Positions 33,631-41,319 are shown, counted from the stretch's first letter. The stretch: 64,000 nucleotides of DNA from Amycolatopsis sp. DSM 110486 (GCF_019468465.1 NZ_CP080519.1:9541001-9605000), one strand, 5' to 3'. Made by a program: numbers and translations. The notes: a model not told the origin generated them from the sequence alone.

Positions 33631-34409
33631 TGGCGCTCACCGGAGGCGAGATCCGGCTCGGCCGCACCCACGACGGGCAGGTCGCCCAGCTGACGCTCTC
33701 CCACGGCCGCTTCACGATCATCACGTGGGAGATGCGGCAGCGGATGGCGGAGCTGTTCGCCGAGATCGACGCCGACGACGACGTGCGCGTGGTGGTGCTG
33801 AAGTCCGACGGCGAGCACTTCTCCTCGGGCGGCGACATCCCCGGCTTCATGGAGGTCGAGCCGGTCGGCTTCACCGACCTCGGCCACAACGTCACCGCGC
33901 CCGCGCGCAGCAGGAAGATCGTGGTCGCGGCCGTCGACGGCTACTGCTTCGGCGTGGGCCTGGAGCTCGTGCTGTCGACGGACATCCGGCTGGCCACGCC
34001 GCGCAGCCGGTTCGCGCTGCCCGAGATGAAGCTCGGCATGATCCCCGGCAGCGGCGGCACGCAGCGGCTCGCGCGGCTGATCGGCCTGTCGCGCGCCAAG
34101 TTCCACATCCTCACCGCCGAGCGGATCACCGGCGAACAGGCGCTGGACTGGGGCCTGGTGGCCAAGCTCGCGGCCGACCGCGACGAGCTCTACGCGGAGA
34201 CGGACAAGGTCGTCGAGACGCTGCTGGGCTACTCCCCCATGGCGGCGCGCACCGCCAAGGAGGTGCTCGACAAGGGCGTCGACGGGCCGCTCTACACGGG
34301 CATCGAGCTGGAGCGCAAGGCGTACGCGATGCTGCGCGCGAGCCACGACTTCGCCGAGGGCGTGGCGGCGTTCACCGAGAAGCGGCCCGCGAAGTTCCAG
34401 GGGCGCTGA
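33630..34409 (+). CDS. crotonase-family protein, probable 2-oxoglutaroyl-CoA hydrolase (HmfE-like)
   Basis: A 259-residue enoyl-CoA hydratase/isomerase-fold protein. Oxyanion-hole motifs are HFSSGGDIPGF and GYCFGVGLEL; one catalytic Glu is kept in ALPEMKLGMIPGSGGTQRL. The second Glu of true hydratases falls on Phe in GLSRAKFHILTAE, so simple hydration is doubtful and thioester hydrolysis fits better. It lies between the Mo subunit and the FAD subunit, an unusual order that implies it belongs to the same pathway. Confidence 0.8.
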   Translation: MALTGGEIRLGRTHDGQVAQLTLSHGRFTIITWEMRQRMAELFAEIDADDDVRVVVLKSDGEHFSSGGDIPGFMEVEPVGFTDLGHNVTAPARSRKIVVAAVDGYCFGVGLELVLSTDIRLATPRSRFALPEMKLGMIPGSGGTQRLARLIGLSRAKFHILTAERITGEQALDWGLVAKLAADRDELYAETDKVVETLLGYSPMAARTAKEVLDKGVDGPLYTGIELERKAYAMLRASHDFAEGVAAFTEKRPAKFQGR

Positions 34410-34412
34410 GCC

Positions 34413-35246
34413 GTGAAAGCCGCACCGTTCGCCTACGTCCGGCCCGCGACGCTCGACGACGCCGTCGCCGAGCTCGTGCGCAGCGCCGGTGAGGGCAAGG
34501 TGCTCGCGGGAGGCCAGTCGCTGGTGCCGATCCTGGCGATGCGGCTTGCGCGTCCGTCCACCGTGGTCGACATCGCGGCACTGTCCGAACTGGACTTCGT
34601 GCGCCGCGACGGCGACGAGCTCGTGATCGGGGCCCTGGTGCGCCAGCGGACGCTGGAAGGGCACCCGCTCGCCGCGGCCGTGCCGCTGCTGCGCCTGGCG
34701 CTGCCGTGGATCGGGCACCGCGAGCTGCGCAGCCGGGGCACGGTGTGCGGCAGCATCGCGCACGCCGACCCCGCCGCCGAGCTGCCCGCGGTGGCCTGCT
34801 GCCTGGGCGCGTCGCTCGAGATCGCCGGTCCGCACGGCCGGCGCACCGTGACGGCGGCCGAGTTCTTCCACGGCGCCATGGCCACCTCGGTCGGCGCCGA
34901 GGACGTGCTGGCCGCGGTGCGCTTCCCCGTGGCCCGCCCTGGTGAGGGCTTCGGGTTCGCCGAGATCGCGCGCCGCCACGGCGATTTCGCGCTGGCCGGG
35001 GTGGCCACGCGGTTCCGTGCCGACGACGGGGAAGCCGCGTTCACCGCGTTCGGGGTGTCCGATCGTCCGGTTACGCGCGACGTCACCGGTCTCGGCGACG
35101 ACGAAGTGGCCGACCTGGCCCGCGACCTCGTGGACACCGCGGGCGACACCCACGGCTCACGCGAGTACCGGCAGCGGCTCGTCGCGGCGCTGGCCGTGCG
35201 CGAGCTGGCCCGGGCGCGGCGAGCGGCGGAAGGAGGAACGGCATGA
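34413..35246 (+). CDS. FAD-binding medium subunit of the Mo-hydroxylase (HmfB-like)
   Basis: A 277-residue CoxM-type subunit: KVLAGGQSLVPILAMRLARP binds the FAD pyrophosphate, followed by LRSRGTVCGSIAHADPAAEL with the second FAD loop. It has no 4Fe-4S insertion, which distinguishes it from HcrB of 4-hydroxybenzoyl-CoA reductase. It passes electrons from the 2Fe-2S centres onward. GTG 34413 lies three bases after the crotonase stop; the end overlaps the next gene. Confidence 0.9.
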   Translation: MKAAPFAYVRPATLDDAVAELVRSAGEGKVLAGGQSLVPILAMRLARPSTVVDIAALSELDFVRRDGDELVIGALVRQRTLEGHPLAAAVPLLRLALPWIGHRELRSRGTVCGSIAHADPAAELPAVACCLGASLEIAGPHGRRTVTAAEFFHGAMATSVGAEDVLAAVRFPVARPGEGFGFAEIARRHGDFALAGVATRFRADDGEAAFTAFGVSDRPVTRDVTGLGDDEVADLARDLVDTAGDTHGSREYRQRLVAALAVRELARARRAAEGGTA

Positions 35247-36460
35247 CTCTGCCGCGGCCGGTCCGCGCGGAAGCCGGCGAGCCCGTCGACGTGACGATGA
35301 CCGTGAACGGCACGGAGGTGTCGCTGTCGCTGCCCGCGCGCGTGACGCTCGCCGACGCGCTGCGCGACCACCTCGGCCTCACCGGCACGCATCTGGGCTG
35401 CGAGCACGGCGTGTGCGGGATGTGCACCGTGCTGGTCGACGGCTCCGCCGCCCGCGCGTGCCTGTTGTTCGCCTGCCAGCTCGACGGCGCGGACATCGTG
35501 ACGGTCGAGGGCCTCGGGCGCCCGGACGACCTGCACCCGTTGCAGGAGGCGTTCGGCTCGCACCACGCGCTGCAGTGCGGGTTCTGCACGCCGGGGTTCC
35601 TGCTCAGCTCCTACGACCTGCTGGCGCACAAGCCGGACGTCGCCGAAGAGGACCTCCCCGTGGAGCTGTCCGGCGTGCTGTGCCGGTGCACCGGCTACCG
35701 CAACATCCTCTCCGCGGTGTCCGAAGTGGCCGGTGCGCACCGCGACGGGATCCCCGAGCCACGCAACTGCGGGCACCACGTGCTGATGGGCCACACCGCG
35801 GCCAAGCCCGGCGCCAAGTCCGCGCCCGAACCGGTGGGCGTCGAGGAGATCGAACTGCCGCAAGGGGATCCGACCTTCACCGTCGAGGTCACCCAGGAGC
35901 TCACCGCGTCGCCAGAGAAGACGTGGGCCGTGCTCGACGACATCGACCTCGTCGCCGCGTGCCTGCCCGGGGCGGAGATCACCGAGCACCTCGGCGACGA
36001 TCGTTACCGCGGCCAGGCGCGGGTCTCCGTCGGGCCGATCCGGCTTTCGTTCGCGGGGCTGGCGCAGGTCACCGAACGTGACGCGGAGGCGCACCGCCTG
36101 CGGGTGATCGGCCAGGGCGAGGACGTCGGGGGCGGGCGCACCCAGGCCGTCATCCTGCTCGTCGCGGAGGAAACCGGCGCGGGGACGCGGCTGCGGGCGA
36201 CCGCGCAGGTGTACCTGACCGGCCGGATCGCGCAGTTCGGCCGCGCGCTGGCCGGCGACGTCAGCCGGCGTATGTTCGAGCAGTTCGCCGCGGCCGTGGA
36301 GGAGACCGCGGTGTCCGGGGTGCGCACGACGGCAAGGAAGCCGCCGGGCGCACTGGCCCTCCTCGCAGCCACTCTCGCGGCGAAAGCCCGGGAATGGGGC
36401 CGGCGCCTGCGCCGGGCCGAGCACAACCCACCCACACATCCGAAAGGGACTCAACGATGA
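35243..36460 (+). CDS. 2Fe-2S subunit fused to a CoxG/SRPBCC domain (HmfC-like)
   Basis: A 405-residue fusion. Residues 15-170 are the CoxS-type subunit with a plant-type 2Fe-2S site (C53, C58, C61, C73) and the second 2Fe-2S site (C112, C115, C147, C149, in CGFC and CRC). A linker leads to residues 210-355, a CoxG domain (VEVTQELTASPEKTWAVLDD, LPGAEI, GQARVSVGPIRLSFAGLAQV). CoxG proteins normally stand apart and help place or mature Mo-hydroxylases at the membrane. The C-terminal tail is basic and Ala-rich, perhaps membrane-associated. Confidence 0.9.
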   Translation: MTLPRPVRAEAGEPVDVTMTVNGTEVSLSLPARVTLADALRDHLGLTGTHLGCEHGVCGMCTVLVDGSAARACLLFACQLDGADIVTVEGLGRPDDLHPLQEAFGSHHALQCGFCTPGFLLSSYDLLAHKPDVAEEDLPVELSGVLCRCTGYRNILSAVSEVAGAHRDGIPEPRNCGHHVLMGHTAAKPGAKSAPEPVGVEEIELPQGDPTFTVEVTQELTASPEKTWAVLDDIDLVAACLPGAEITEHLGDDRYRGQARVSVGPIRLSFAGLAQVTERDAEAHRLRVIGQGEDVGGGRTQAVILLVAEETGAGTRLRATAQVYLTGRIAQFGRALAGDVSRRMFEQFAAAVEETAVSGVRTTARKPPGALALLAATLAAKAREWGRRLRRAEHNPPTHPKGTQR

Positions 36461-37617
36461 GTTCGACCGCCCCGATCGACAAGATCCTGAGCGACGCCGT
36501 CGACGCCGGCGACGTGCCCAACGTCGTGGCCATCGCCGCCGACGACAACGGCATCATCTACGAAGGCGCCGCCGGCCCGCGCGCCGCCGGCAGCGCCGAC
36601 CCGGCGTCCGCGGACACACACTTCCGCATCATGTCGATGACCAAGATGGTCACGACCACCGCGGCGTTGAAGCTGGCCGACCAAGGGCAGCTCGACCTCG
36701 ACGCGCCGGTCGAGCGGTACCGGCCCGAGTTCGCCGAGATGAAGGTGCTCGAAGGCTTCGACGGTGACCAGCCGAGGCTGCGGGCGCCGGCCTCGCGGGC
36801 GACCGTGCGGCAGCTGATGACGCACACCTCGGGCCTGAGCTACTGGTTCTGGAACGACGACATCGTGAAGTGGGAGAAGGCCACCGGCATCCCCAACGTG
36901 CTGTCGGGCCAGAAGATCGTGCTGACCGCCCCGATGATCGCCGATCCCGGCACGAAGGTCGAGTACGGCACCAACACCGACTGGCTGGGCCAGGTGGTCG
37001 AGGCCGTCGCCGGGGTGACGCTCGACGTGTTCTTCAAGGAGCACATCACCGGGCCGCTGGGGATGACCGAGACGTCGTTCGCCCCGACCGGCCCGCAGCG
37101 CAGCAACCTGGCGCCGGTGCACGTCCTGGGCGAGGACGGCAAGTGGCTGGCCACCGACATCAACATCCCCGAGCAGCCCGAGTACTGGGCCGGCGGCCAC
37201 GGTCTGTACTCCACGCCGCGCGACTACCTCAAGTTCCAGCGGATGCTGCTGGGCGGCGGCACGCTCGACGGCACCAAGGTGCTCGAACGCTCCACTGTGG
37301 ACGCCGCGTTCACCAACCAGATCGGCGACCTGGACTTCCCGGCGCGTATCCCGACCGCGGACCCGACGTCGTCGTTCGACTTCGCCGCGGGTCCGGGCCA
37401 CAAGTGGGGCCTGGGGCTCGTGCTCAACAGCGAGCAGCGACCGGGGATGCGCGCCGCGGGCAGCGGGACGTGGGCCGGGCTGTGCAACTCGTTCTTCTGG
37501 GTCGACCCGGTGAACCGCGTGACGGGCGCGATCTACAGCCAGTCGCTACCGTTCGTGCCGCCGCCGTTCGTCAAGCTGTACGAGGACTTCGAGCGGGCAC
37601 TGTACGCGACGCGCTAG
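36457..37617 (+). CDS. serine hydrolase, beta-lactamase/EstB family
   Basis: A 386-residue class-C-beta-lactamase-like esterase. The SxxK motif is S60-M-T-K63 in RIMSMTKMVT; a Tyr motif is in KVEYGTNTDW; typical surrounding sequence includes RQLMTHTSGLSYWF and LGMTETSFAP. There is no signal peptide, so the enzyme is cytoplasmic and more likely an esterase than a drug-resistance enzyme. ATGA overlap with the Fe-S subunit makes it the last gene of the operon; it might release furoate or a related acid from esters. Confidence 0.85.
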   Translation: MSSTAPIDKILSDAVDAGDVPNVVAIAADDNGIIYEGAAGPRAAGSADPASADTHFRIMSMTKMVTTTAALKLADQGQLDLDAPVERYRPEFAEMKVLEGFDGDQPRLRAPASRATVRQLMTHTSGLSYWFWNDDIVKWEKATGIPNVLSGQKIVLTAPMIADPGTKVEYGTNTDWLGQVVEAVAGVTLDVFFKEHITGPLGMTETSFAPTGPQRSNLAPVHVLGEDGKWLATDINIPEQPEYWAGGHGLYSTPRDYLKFQRMLLGGGTLDGTKVLERSTVDAAFTNQIGDLDFPARIPTADPTSSFDFAAGPGHKWGLGLVLNSEQRPGMRAAGSGTWAGLCNSFFWVDPVNRVTGAIYSQSLPFVPPPFVKLYEDFERALYATR

Positions 37618-37685
37618 TTCCTGAGGCGGCGACGTCCCCGGCCGGGTGCCGCGACCATCCGGCCGGAGTCGTCGGACTCTACGCG

Positions 37686-38450
37686 TCAGGCGGCCAGCGC
37701 CAGCCCGCCGTCCACGGCGAGGACCTGGCCGGTGAGCCAGGCCGCGTGCGGGTCGGCCAGCCGCACGATCCAGGCGGCGACGTCGGCCGGCTGACCACGG
37801 CGGCCCAGCGGGATGCGCTCAACCTCGGCTGCCTTGACGCGGTCGACCTCCTCTGGTGACAGGCCTGCCGACACCAGCGCTTCGCTCTCCGTCGGCCCGG
37901 GGGCGACCGCGTTGACGCGCACTCCGTCGGGCGCCAGCTCGAGTGCCCAGCTGCGCGTGAGGGATTCGACGGCCGCCTTCGAGGCGCCGTAATGGGCCGC
38001 GCCGGCCAGCGGGCGGTGGCCGAAGGTGCTGGAGACGTTGACGATCGCGCCTCGGCTTTCGCGCAATGGCTTCAGCGCGGCGCGCGCGAGCAGGCTGGGC
38101 GCGACGACGTTGACGGCGAACAGGCGCTCGACACCCTCGGCGGTAGTGTCGGCGAGCGGCATCCCGGTGAAGATGCCGGCGTTGTTGACCAGCACGTCGA
38201 GCCGGCCCCAGCGGTGCAGTGCGGCGTCCACAACGGACTCCGCGGCCCCGGTTCGCGCCAGGTCGGCCGCGTGGACCTCGATCACCGGATGCCGGGCGGC
38301 GGTCTCGGCGAGGGCTTCGACCCGCCGGCCGACGACGAGGACTTTCGCCCCCGCGTGCGCGAACGCCTCCGCGCTCGCGCGGCCGATGCCCGATCCGGCA
38401 CCGGTGACGATCACGACGTGTCCGGACAGGTCGCTCAACGTCGGGTTCAC
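37686..38450 (-). CDS. short-chain dehydrogenase/reductase
   Basis: A 254-residue SDR with TGAGSGIGRA cofactor motif, NNAG, the Ser of VNVSSTFG and the YGASK catalytic pair, ending in GQVLAVDGG. The acidic/basic residue after strand 2 (VVGRRVEAL) suggests NADP preference. GTG 38450 has AGGAG upstream. It is divergent from an ArsR-type regulator that probably controls it. Substrate unknown. Confidence 0.9.
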   Translation of the reverse strand: MNPTLSDLSGHVVIVTGAGSGIGRASAEAFAHAGAKVLVVGRRVEALAETAARHPVIEVHAADLARTGAAESVVDAALHRWGRLDVLVNNAGIFTGMPLADTTAEGVERLFAVNVVAPSLLARAALKPLRESRGAIVNVSSTFGHRPLAGAAHYGASKAAVESLTRSWALELAPDGVRVNAVAPGPTESEALVSAGLSPEEVDRVKAAEVERIPLGRRGQPADVAAWIVRLADPHAAWLTGQVLAVDGGLALAA

Positions 38451-38463
38451 GGGTTCACTCCTT

Positions 38464-38483
38464 CGTTCGATGTTCTGCGAACG
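38464..38483. promoter_or_regulatory. probable ArsR operator
   Basis: CGTTCG (38464-38469) and CGAACG (38478-38483) form a dyad with 8 bases between, just before the SDR start, in the 100-base divergent spacer; two further CGAAC/GTTCG half-sites follow. Good candidate for the site of the neighbouring ArsR regulator. Confidence 0.5.
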
Positions 38484-38550
38484 TCGAACGTAGCACGTTG
38501 TTCGGCCGTCGTAGAATGACGGGCGACTCTCCCCCGACGAACGGATCCGC

Positions 38551-38907
38551 ATGAGGCACCCGACGCCCCCGCCGGCGCCCGAGGACATGAAGCTGGCCGA
38601 GGTGCTCTCCGCGTTGAGCGACTCCGTGCGCCTCGGCCTGGTGCGCCAGCTCGCCGACGGCGCCGAACGCAAGTGGGGCGACCTGCGTGCGCCCGTCGCG
38701 AAATCCACGCTCAGCCACCACCTGAAGACGCTCCGCGGCGCCGGCGTCACCGAAACCCGCGAAGACGGCACCCGTTGCTTCGTCACCCTCCGCCGTCGCG
38801 CGCTCGACCAGCGGTTTCCCGGCCTCCTGGACGCGGTGCTGAAGGCCGCCGACGAAGAGCAGATCGGCCAAGCGCCCGCGCTCGACAGGACCGCCCCGCG
38901 CCCCTAA
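38551..38907 (+). CDS. ArsR-family winged-helix regulator
   Basis: A 118-residue regulator with the ArsR pattern LSDSVRLGLVRQLADG, KSTLSHHLKTLRGAGVTETR and TRCFVTLRRRALDQRFPGLL. No Cys metal-binding motif (ELCVCDL type) is present, so it probably senses something other than metal ions. Divergent from the SDR gene. Confidence 0.85.
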   Translation: MRHPTPPPAPEDMKLAEVLSALSDSVRLGLVRQLADGAERKWGDLRAPVAKSTLSHHLKTLRGAGVTETREDGTRCFVTLRRRALDQRFPGLLDAVLKAADEEQIGQAPALDRTAPRP

Positions 38908-38941
38908 CCTGACTAGAGCGATCGCTCCAGCGGGAGGCGCC

Positions 38942-39775
38942 ATGCCGACGATCGAACTGTCCGCCGGGCCGATCGACTACGTCGACACCGGCGGCCCCGG
39001 ACCCGTGGTCGTGTTCACGCACGGCTTTCCGATGAACGAGACGCAGTGGCGCAAGGTCGTCCCGCTGCTGGCCGGCTACCGCTGCGTGCTGCCGACGCTC
39101 CCCCTCGGCGCCCACCGCAAGCCGATGCGCCGCGACGCGGACCTCTCCCAGCGCGGCCAGGCACTGCTGCTCGGCGAGTTCCTGGAACGCCTCGGCCTCG
39201 CCGACGTCACCCTCGTCCTCAACGACTGGGGCGGCCCGCAGTTCCTCGTCTCCGAAGGCCGCGCCGACCGCGTCGGCCGCCTGGTGCTCGTCGCGTGCGA
39301 GGCATTCGACAACTTCCCGCCGCCACCCGCCCGGCCGCTGGCGCGGCTGGCCGAAGTTCCCGGCGGCGTCTGGCTCCTCATGCGACTGTTGCGCACGAAG
39401 TTCTTCCGCCACAACGAAAAGACTTACGGCGGCCTCGCCAAGCACGGCATCCCCGACACCGTGCTCGACGACTGGTTCGCCCCGGCCACCCGCGACCGCG
39501 CCATCCGCCGCGACCTCGCCAAGTTCGCCGTCTCGACGCCGGGCCACGACGTCCTGCTGCGGTGGACGGCGCGGCTGTCCGACTTCGACCGCCCCGTGCT
39601 GGTCGTGTGGGCGCCGGAGGACCGCATGATGCCGGTGCCCCACGGCCGCCGCCTGGCGGAGCTCTTCCCGGGCGGCCGGCTCGTCGAGATCGCCGACTCG
39701 TGGACGCTCGTCCCCGAGGATCAGCCGGACCGCCTGGCCGAAGTGCTGCGAAAGTTCCTGCCCGCGGCTGTCTGA
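38942..39775 (+). CDS. alpha/beta hydrolase with Asp nucleophile and no obvious catalytic His
   Basis: A 277-residue alpha/beta-fold protein. The nucleophile elbow is LNDWGG with D95 in place of the usual Ser, as in haloalkane dehalogenases and epoxide hydrolases; an oxyanion HGFPM follows strand 3 and an acid lies in APEDRMMP. Where the catalytic His should be (usually DSGH), the sequence is IADSWTLVPEDQP, so the His is replaced. Homologues with DSYTLIP are known to me, so the loss may be a family trait. Activity is uncertain. It has its own GGAGG and follows the ArsR gene on the same strand. Confidence 0.8.
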   Translation: MPTIELSAGPIDYVDTGGPGPVVVFTHGFPMNETQWRKVVPLLAGYRCVLPTLPLGAHRKPMRRDADLSQRGQALLLGEFLERLGLADVTLVLNDWGGPQFLVSEGRADRVGRLVLVACEAFDNFPPPPARPLARLAEVPGGVWLLMRLLRTKFFRHNEKTYGGLAKHGIPDTVLDDWFAPATRDRAIRRDLAKFAVSTPGHDVLLRWTARLSDFDRPVLVVWAPEDRMMPVPHGRRLAELFPGGRLVEIADSWTLVPEDQPDRLAEVLRKFLPAAV

Positions 39776-39779
39776 CTCG

Positions 39780-40337
39780 CTACTGCTGATACGGCCGTTG
39801 CTGCGGCTGGTATCCCGGCGGCGGCGGTTGCTGAAACCCTCCCGGCGGCGGGAATCCCGGCTGTTGCTGGTATCCCGGCTGCTGCTGATACCCCGGCGGC
39901 TCCTGGTATCCCGGCTGCGGCGCGAATCCCGGCTGCTGCTCGTACCCCGGCGCCGGCGCGAATCCCGGCGGCGGAGCGAAGGCGGGCTGCTGCCCGGGCA
40001 CGGGCTGGGAAACCAGGCCGGTCCCCTGGTCGGCCCTGCGCCGGATCGCGACCACCAGCCGCCAACCGCACGCGGCCGCGATCCCCGCGCCGATCCCGAA
40101 CGTGACCCACCGGCCGCCGCCCTTGAAGGTCTCCGCGTCGTCGATCGACTCCTGCAGTTTCTCTTCGTAGGTCTCGCTCGACGTCACGCCGTACTGGGTC
40201 CTGTCGCAGGTCTGCCCCGGCCGCATCTCGTCGCTGCCGCACAACACCTTGCCGGACGACCCGGTGCCGAACAGGCCGAGCGCCATCAACCCCAGCCCGA
40301 ACAGCAGGCCGACAGACCACCAAACCACGCTTTTCAT
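39780..40337 (-). CDS. membrane protein with Gln/Pro/Tyr-rich repeat tail
   Basis: A 185-residue protein: an N-terminal helix (WSVGLLFGLGLMALGLFG), an exported loop with two Cys (LCGSDEMRPGQTC), a second helix (VTFGIGAGIAAACGW), then a cytoplasmic tail from residue 112 of repeats of PGYQQQ/PPGF type. Such tails occur in actinomycete envelope proteins (DUF4190-like, Mmp-like) and may form flexible interaction regions. Function unknown. It ends four bases from the hydrolase stop on the opposite strand. Confidence 0.7.
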   Translation of the reverse strand: MKSVVWWSVGLLFGLGLMALGLFGTGSSGKVLCGSDEMRPGQTCDRTQYGVTSSETYEEKLQESIDDAETFKGGGRWVTFGIGAGIAAACGWRLVVAIRRRADQGTGLVSQPVPGQQPAFAPPPGFAPAPGYEQQPGFAPQPGYQEPPGYQQQPGYQQQPGFPPPGGFQQPPPPGYQPQQRPYQQ

Positions 40338-40531
40338 TCATCCCCCGCTGCGTCATATCGGATAGCGAGGCATATCAGACCACAAATCGAACTGTGACGC
40401 ACAGGCTTCCGACGTAACTTCCGAAAGAGTCAACCCACCCGAGTGGCGGTGCGTCTTCCGCGGGATTGCCTCGCAACACCCCGACCAGCGCGCGGTGCGG
40501 TGACGTCGCTCCCCCGCCGCAGCGCTGACCC

Positions 40532-40559
40532 GGTTTCACCGCCCGTGCGCGGTGGTAAC
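40532..40559 (+). promoter_or_regulatory. weak SigF/SigB-type promoter
   Basis: GGTTT (40532-40536) and GGTAAC (40554-40559) with a 17-base spacer, 24 bases before the start of the small acidic gene. The -35 is perfect, the -10 lacks one G of GGGTA. Weaker than the one at 40885. Confidence 0.35.
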
Positions 40560-40583
40560 CGAGAGGCAGGAAGGGAGCCACCC

Positions 40584-40748
40584 ATGACTGCCGACGAGAA
40601 GCAGCTGGACGAGCAGCTCGAGGAAGTGCGCCACGCGATCGGCGAGGCCAAGGACGCCGCTCAGGAAGCCCGCGACTCGCGCCCGGACCCCATGGGCGCC
40701 GGGTCCGGGTCGGCGGATCCCGGCGAGCGGGAGGAGGACGCACCATGA
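40584..40748 (+). CDS. small acidic protein, 54 residues
   Basis: A hydrophilic protein (DEKQLDEQLEEVRHAIGEAK, DAAQEARDSRPDP) that should form one charged amphipathic helix followed by a disordered Gly/Ser/Asp tail. ATG 40584 has GGAGCC upstream. It overlaps the next small gene by ATGA. Such tiny proteins are typical of actinomycete stress islands; no biochemical function is known. Confidence 0.65.
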   Translation: MTADEKQLDEQLEEVRHAIGEAKDAAQEARDSRPDPMGAGSGSADPGEREEDAP

Positions 40749-40882
40749 GCGACCCGGAAAAGCACGAAGAACGCGACGATCCCTACGGCGAATCCGCCGA
40801 GGCGCAGCGCGAGACCGTCCGCGGCGAACAGGGCACCTCGCAGGACCCGCACGACGACACCGACCCGCAGTCGGGCTCCTGA
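40745..40882 (+). CDS. small acidic disordered protein, 45 residues
   Basis: A 45-residue protein (SDPEKHEERDDPYGESAEAQ, ETVRGEQGTSQDPHDDTDPQ) made almost entirely of charged and polar residues, likely disordered. Its ATG overlaps the stop of the previous gene (ATGA), which supports real translation despite the short length. Possibly hydrophilin-like, protecting against dehydration; that is a guess from composition. Confidence 0.55.
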   Translation: MSDPEKHEERDDPYGESAEAQRETVRGEQGTSQDPHDDTDPQSGS

Positions 40883-40884
40883 CC

Positions 40885-40910
40885 GGTTTCACCTGCGCCG
40901 CACCGGGTAT
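40885..40910 (+). promoter_or_regulatory. SigF/SigB-type promoter
   Basis: GGTTT (40885-40889), 15-base spacer, GGGTAT (40905-40910): an exact match to the actinobacterial SigF/SigB consensus. It lies 27 bases upstream of GTG 40938. Confidence 0.7.
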
Positions 40911-40937
40911 CCGCCGCTCACGAGCGAAGGAGGAGCC

Positions 40938-41270
40938 GTGCCTCAGGAAACCTGGAGCGACAAGCGCGAGCGCCAGTACGAGCACATCAAGTCGGCGCAG
41001 AAAGACCGCGGCGCCGGCACTTCGCGGGCCGAGGAGATCGCCGCCCGCACGGTGAACAAGAACCGCGCCCGTTCCGGCAAGTCCCGCACCGCGAGCACGA
41101 CCTCGATCCGCGACAAGAGCCCGCAGCAGCGCGGCGGGGAACGCAGCGGCAAGGGCCTCGGGCCGGGCGGGCCGACCAGGGATCAGCTGTACAACGAGGC
41201 CAGGCAGCGCAACATCAAGGGCCGCTCGAGCATGACCAAGAAGGAACTGCAAAAAGCCCTGGGCCGCTGA
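40938..41270 (+). CDS. basic Rho-N/SAP-like small protein
   Basis: A 110-residue, strongly basic protein: ERQYEHIKSAQKDRGAGTSR, then AARTVNKNRARSG, a Gly/Ser linker, and a C-terminal RDQLYNEARQRNIKGRSSMT-KKELQKAL motif of the Rho-termination-factor N/SAP type that binds nucleic acid. Homologues are often annotated as plasmid stabilisation proteins without experimental basis. GTG 40938 has AAGGAGG seven bases upstream. Driven by the promoter at 40885. Confidence 0.75.
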   Translation: MPQETWSDKRERQYEHIKSAQKDRGAGTSRAEEIAARTVNKNRARSGKSRTASTTSIRDKSPQQRGGERSGKGLGPGGPTRDQLYNEARQRNIKGRSSMTKKELQKALGR

Positions 41271-41285
41271 CTCCGGCCCTGGGCC

Positions 41286-41319
41286 CGATCCCGTCGGCAG
41301 CCCCCTGCCGACGGGATCG
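41286..41319 (+). terminator. strong terminator hairpin
   Basis: A perfect 15-base stem (CGATCCCGTCGGCAG / CTGCCGACGGGATCG) with a CCCC loop, 15 bases after the stop of the preceding gene. Confidence 0.8.

Noticed and set aside
29696..34409. Ferulate-to-vanillin pathway (feruloyl-CoA synthetase plus hydratase/lyase)
   Set aside because: The crotonase is embedded between Mo-hydroxylase subunits and lacks the second catalytic Glu position; no vanillin dehydrogenase of the aldehyde-dehydrogenase type is present. Not fully excluded.
29071..37617. 4-Hydroxybenzoyl-CoA reductase (hcrABC) as identity of the Mo-enzyme operon
   Set aside because: The FAD subunit has no 4Fe-4S insertion, and the host appears aerobic; the presence of a crotonase fits the furoyl-CoA pathway better.
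36457..37617. Antibiotic-resistance beta-lactamase
   Set aside because: No signal peptide and co-translation with a catabolic operon point to an intracellular esterase.
39780..39990. CRISPR-like or minisatellite repeat
   Set aside because: The repetition is codon-level (PGYQQQ units) inside a protein gene, without spacers of constant length.
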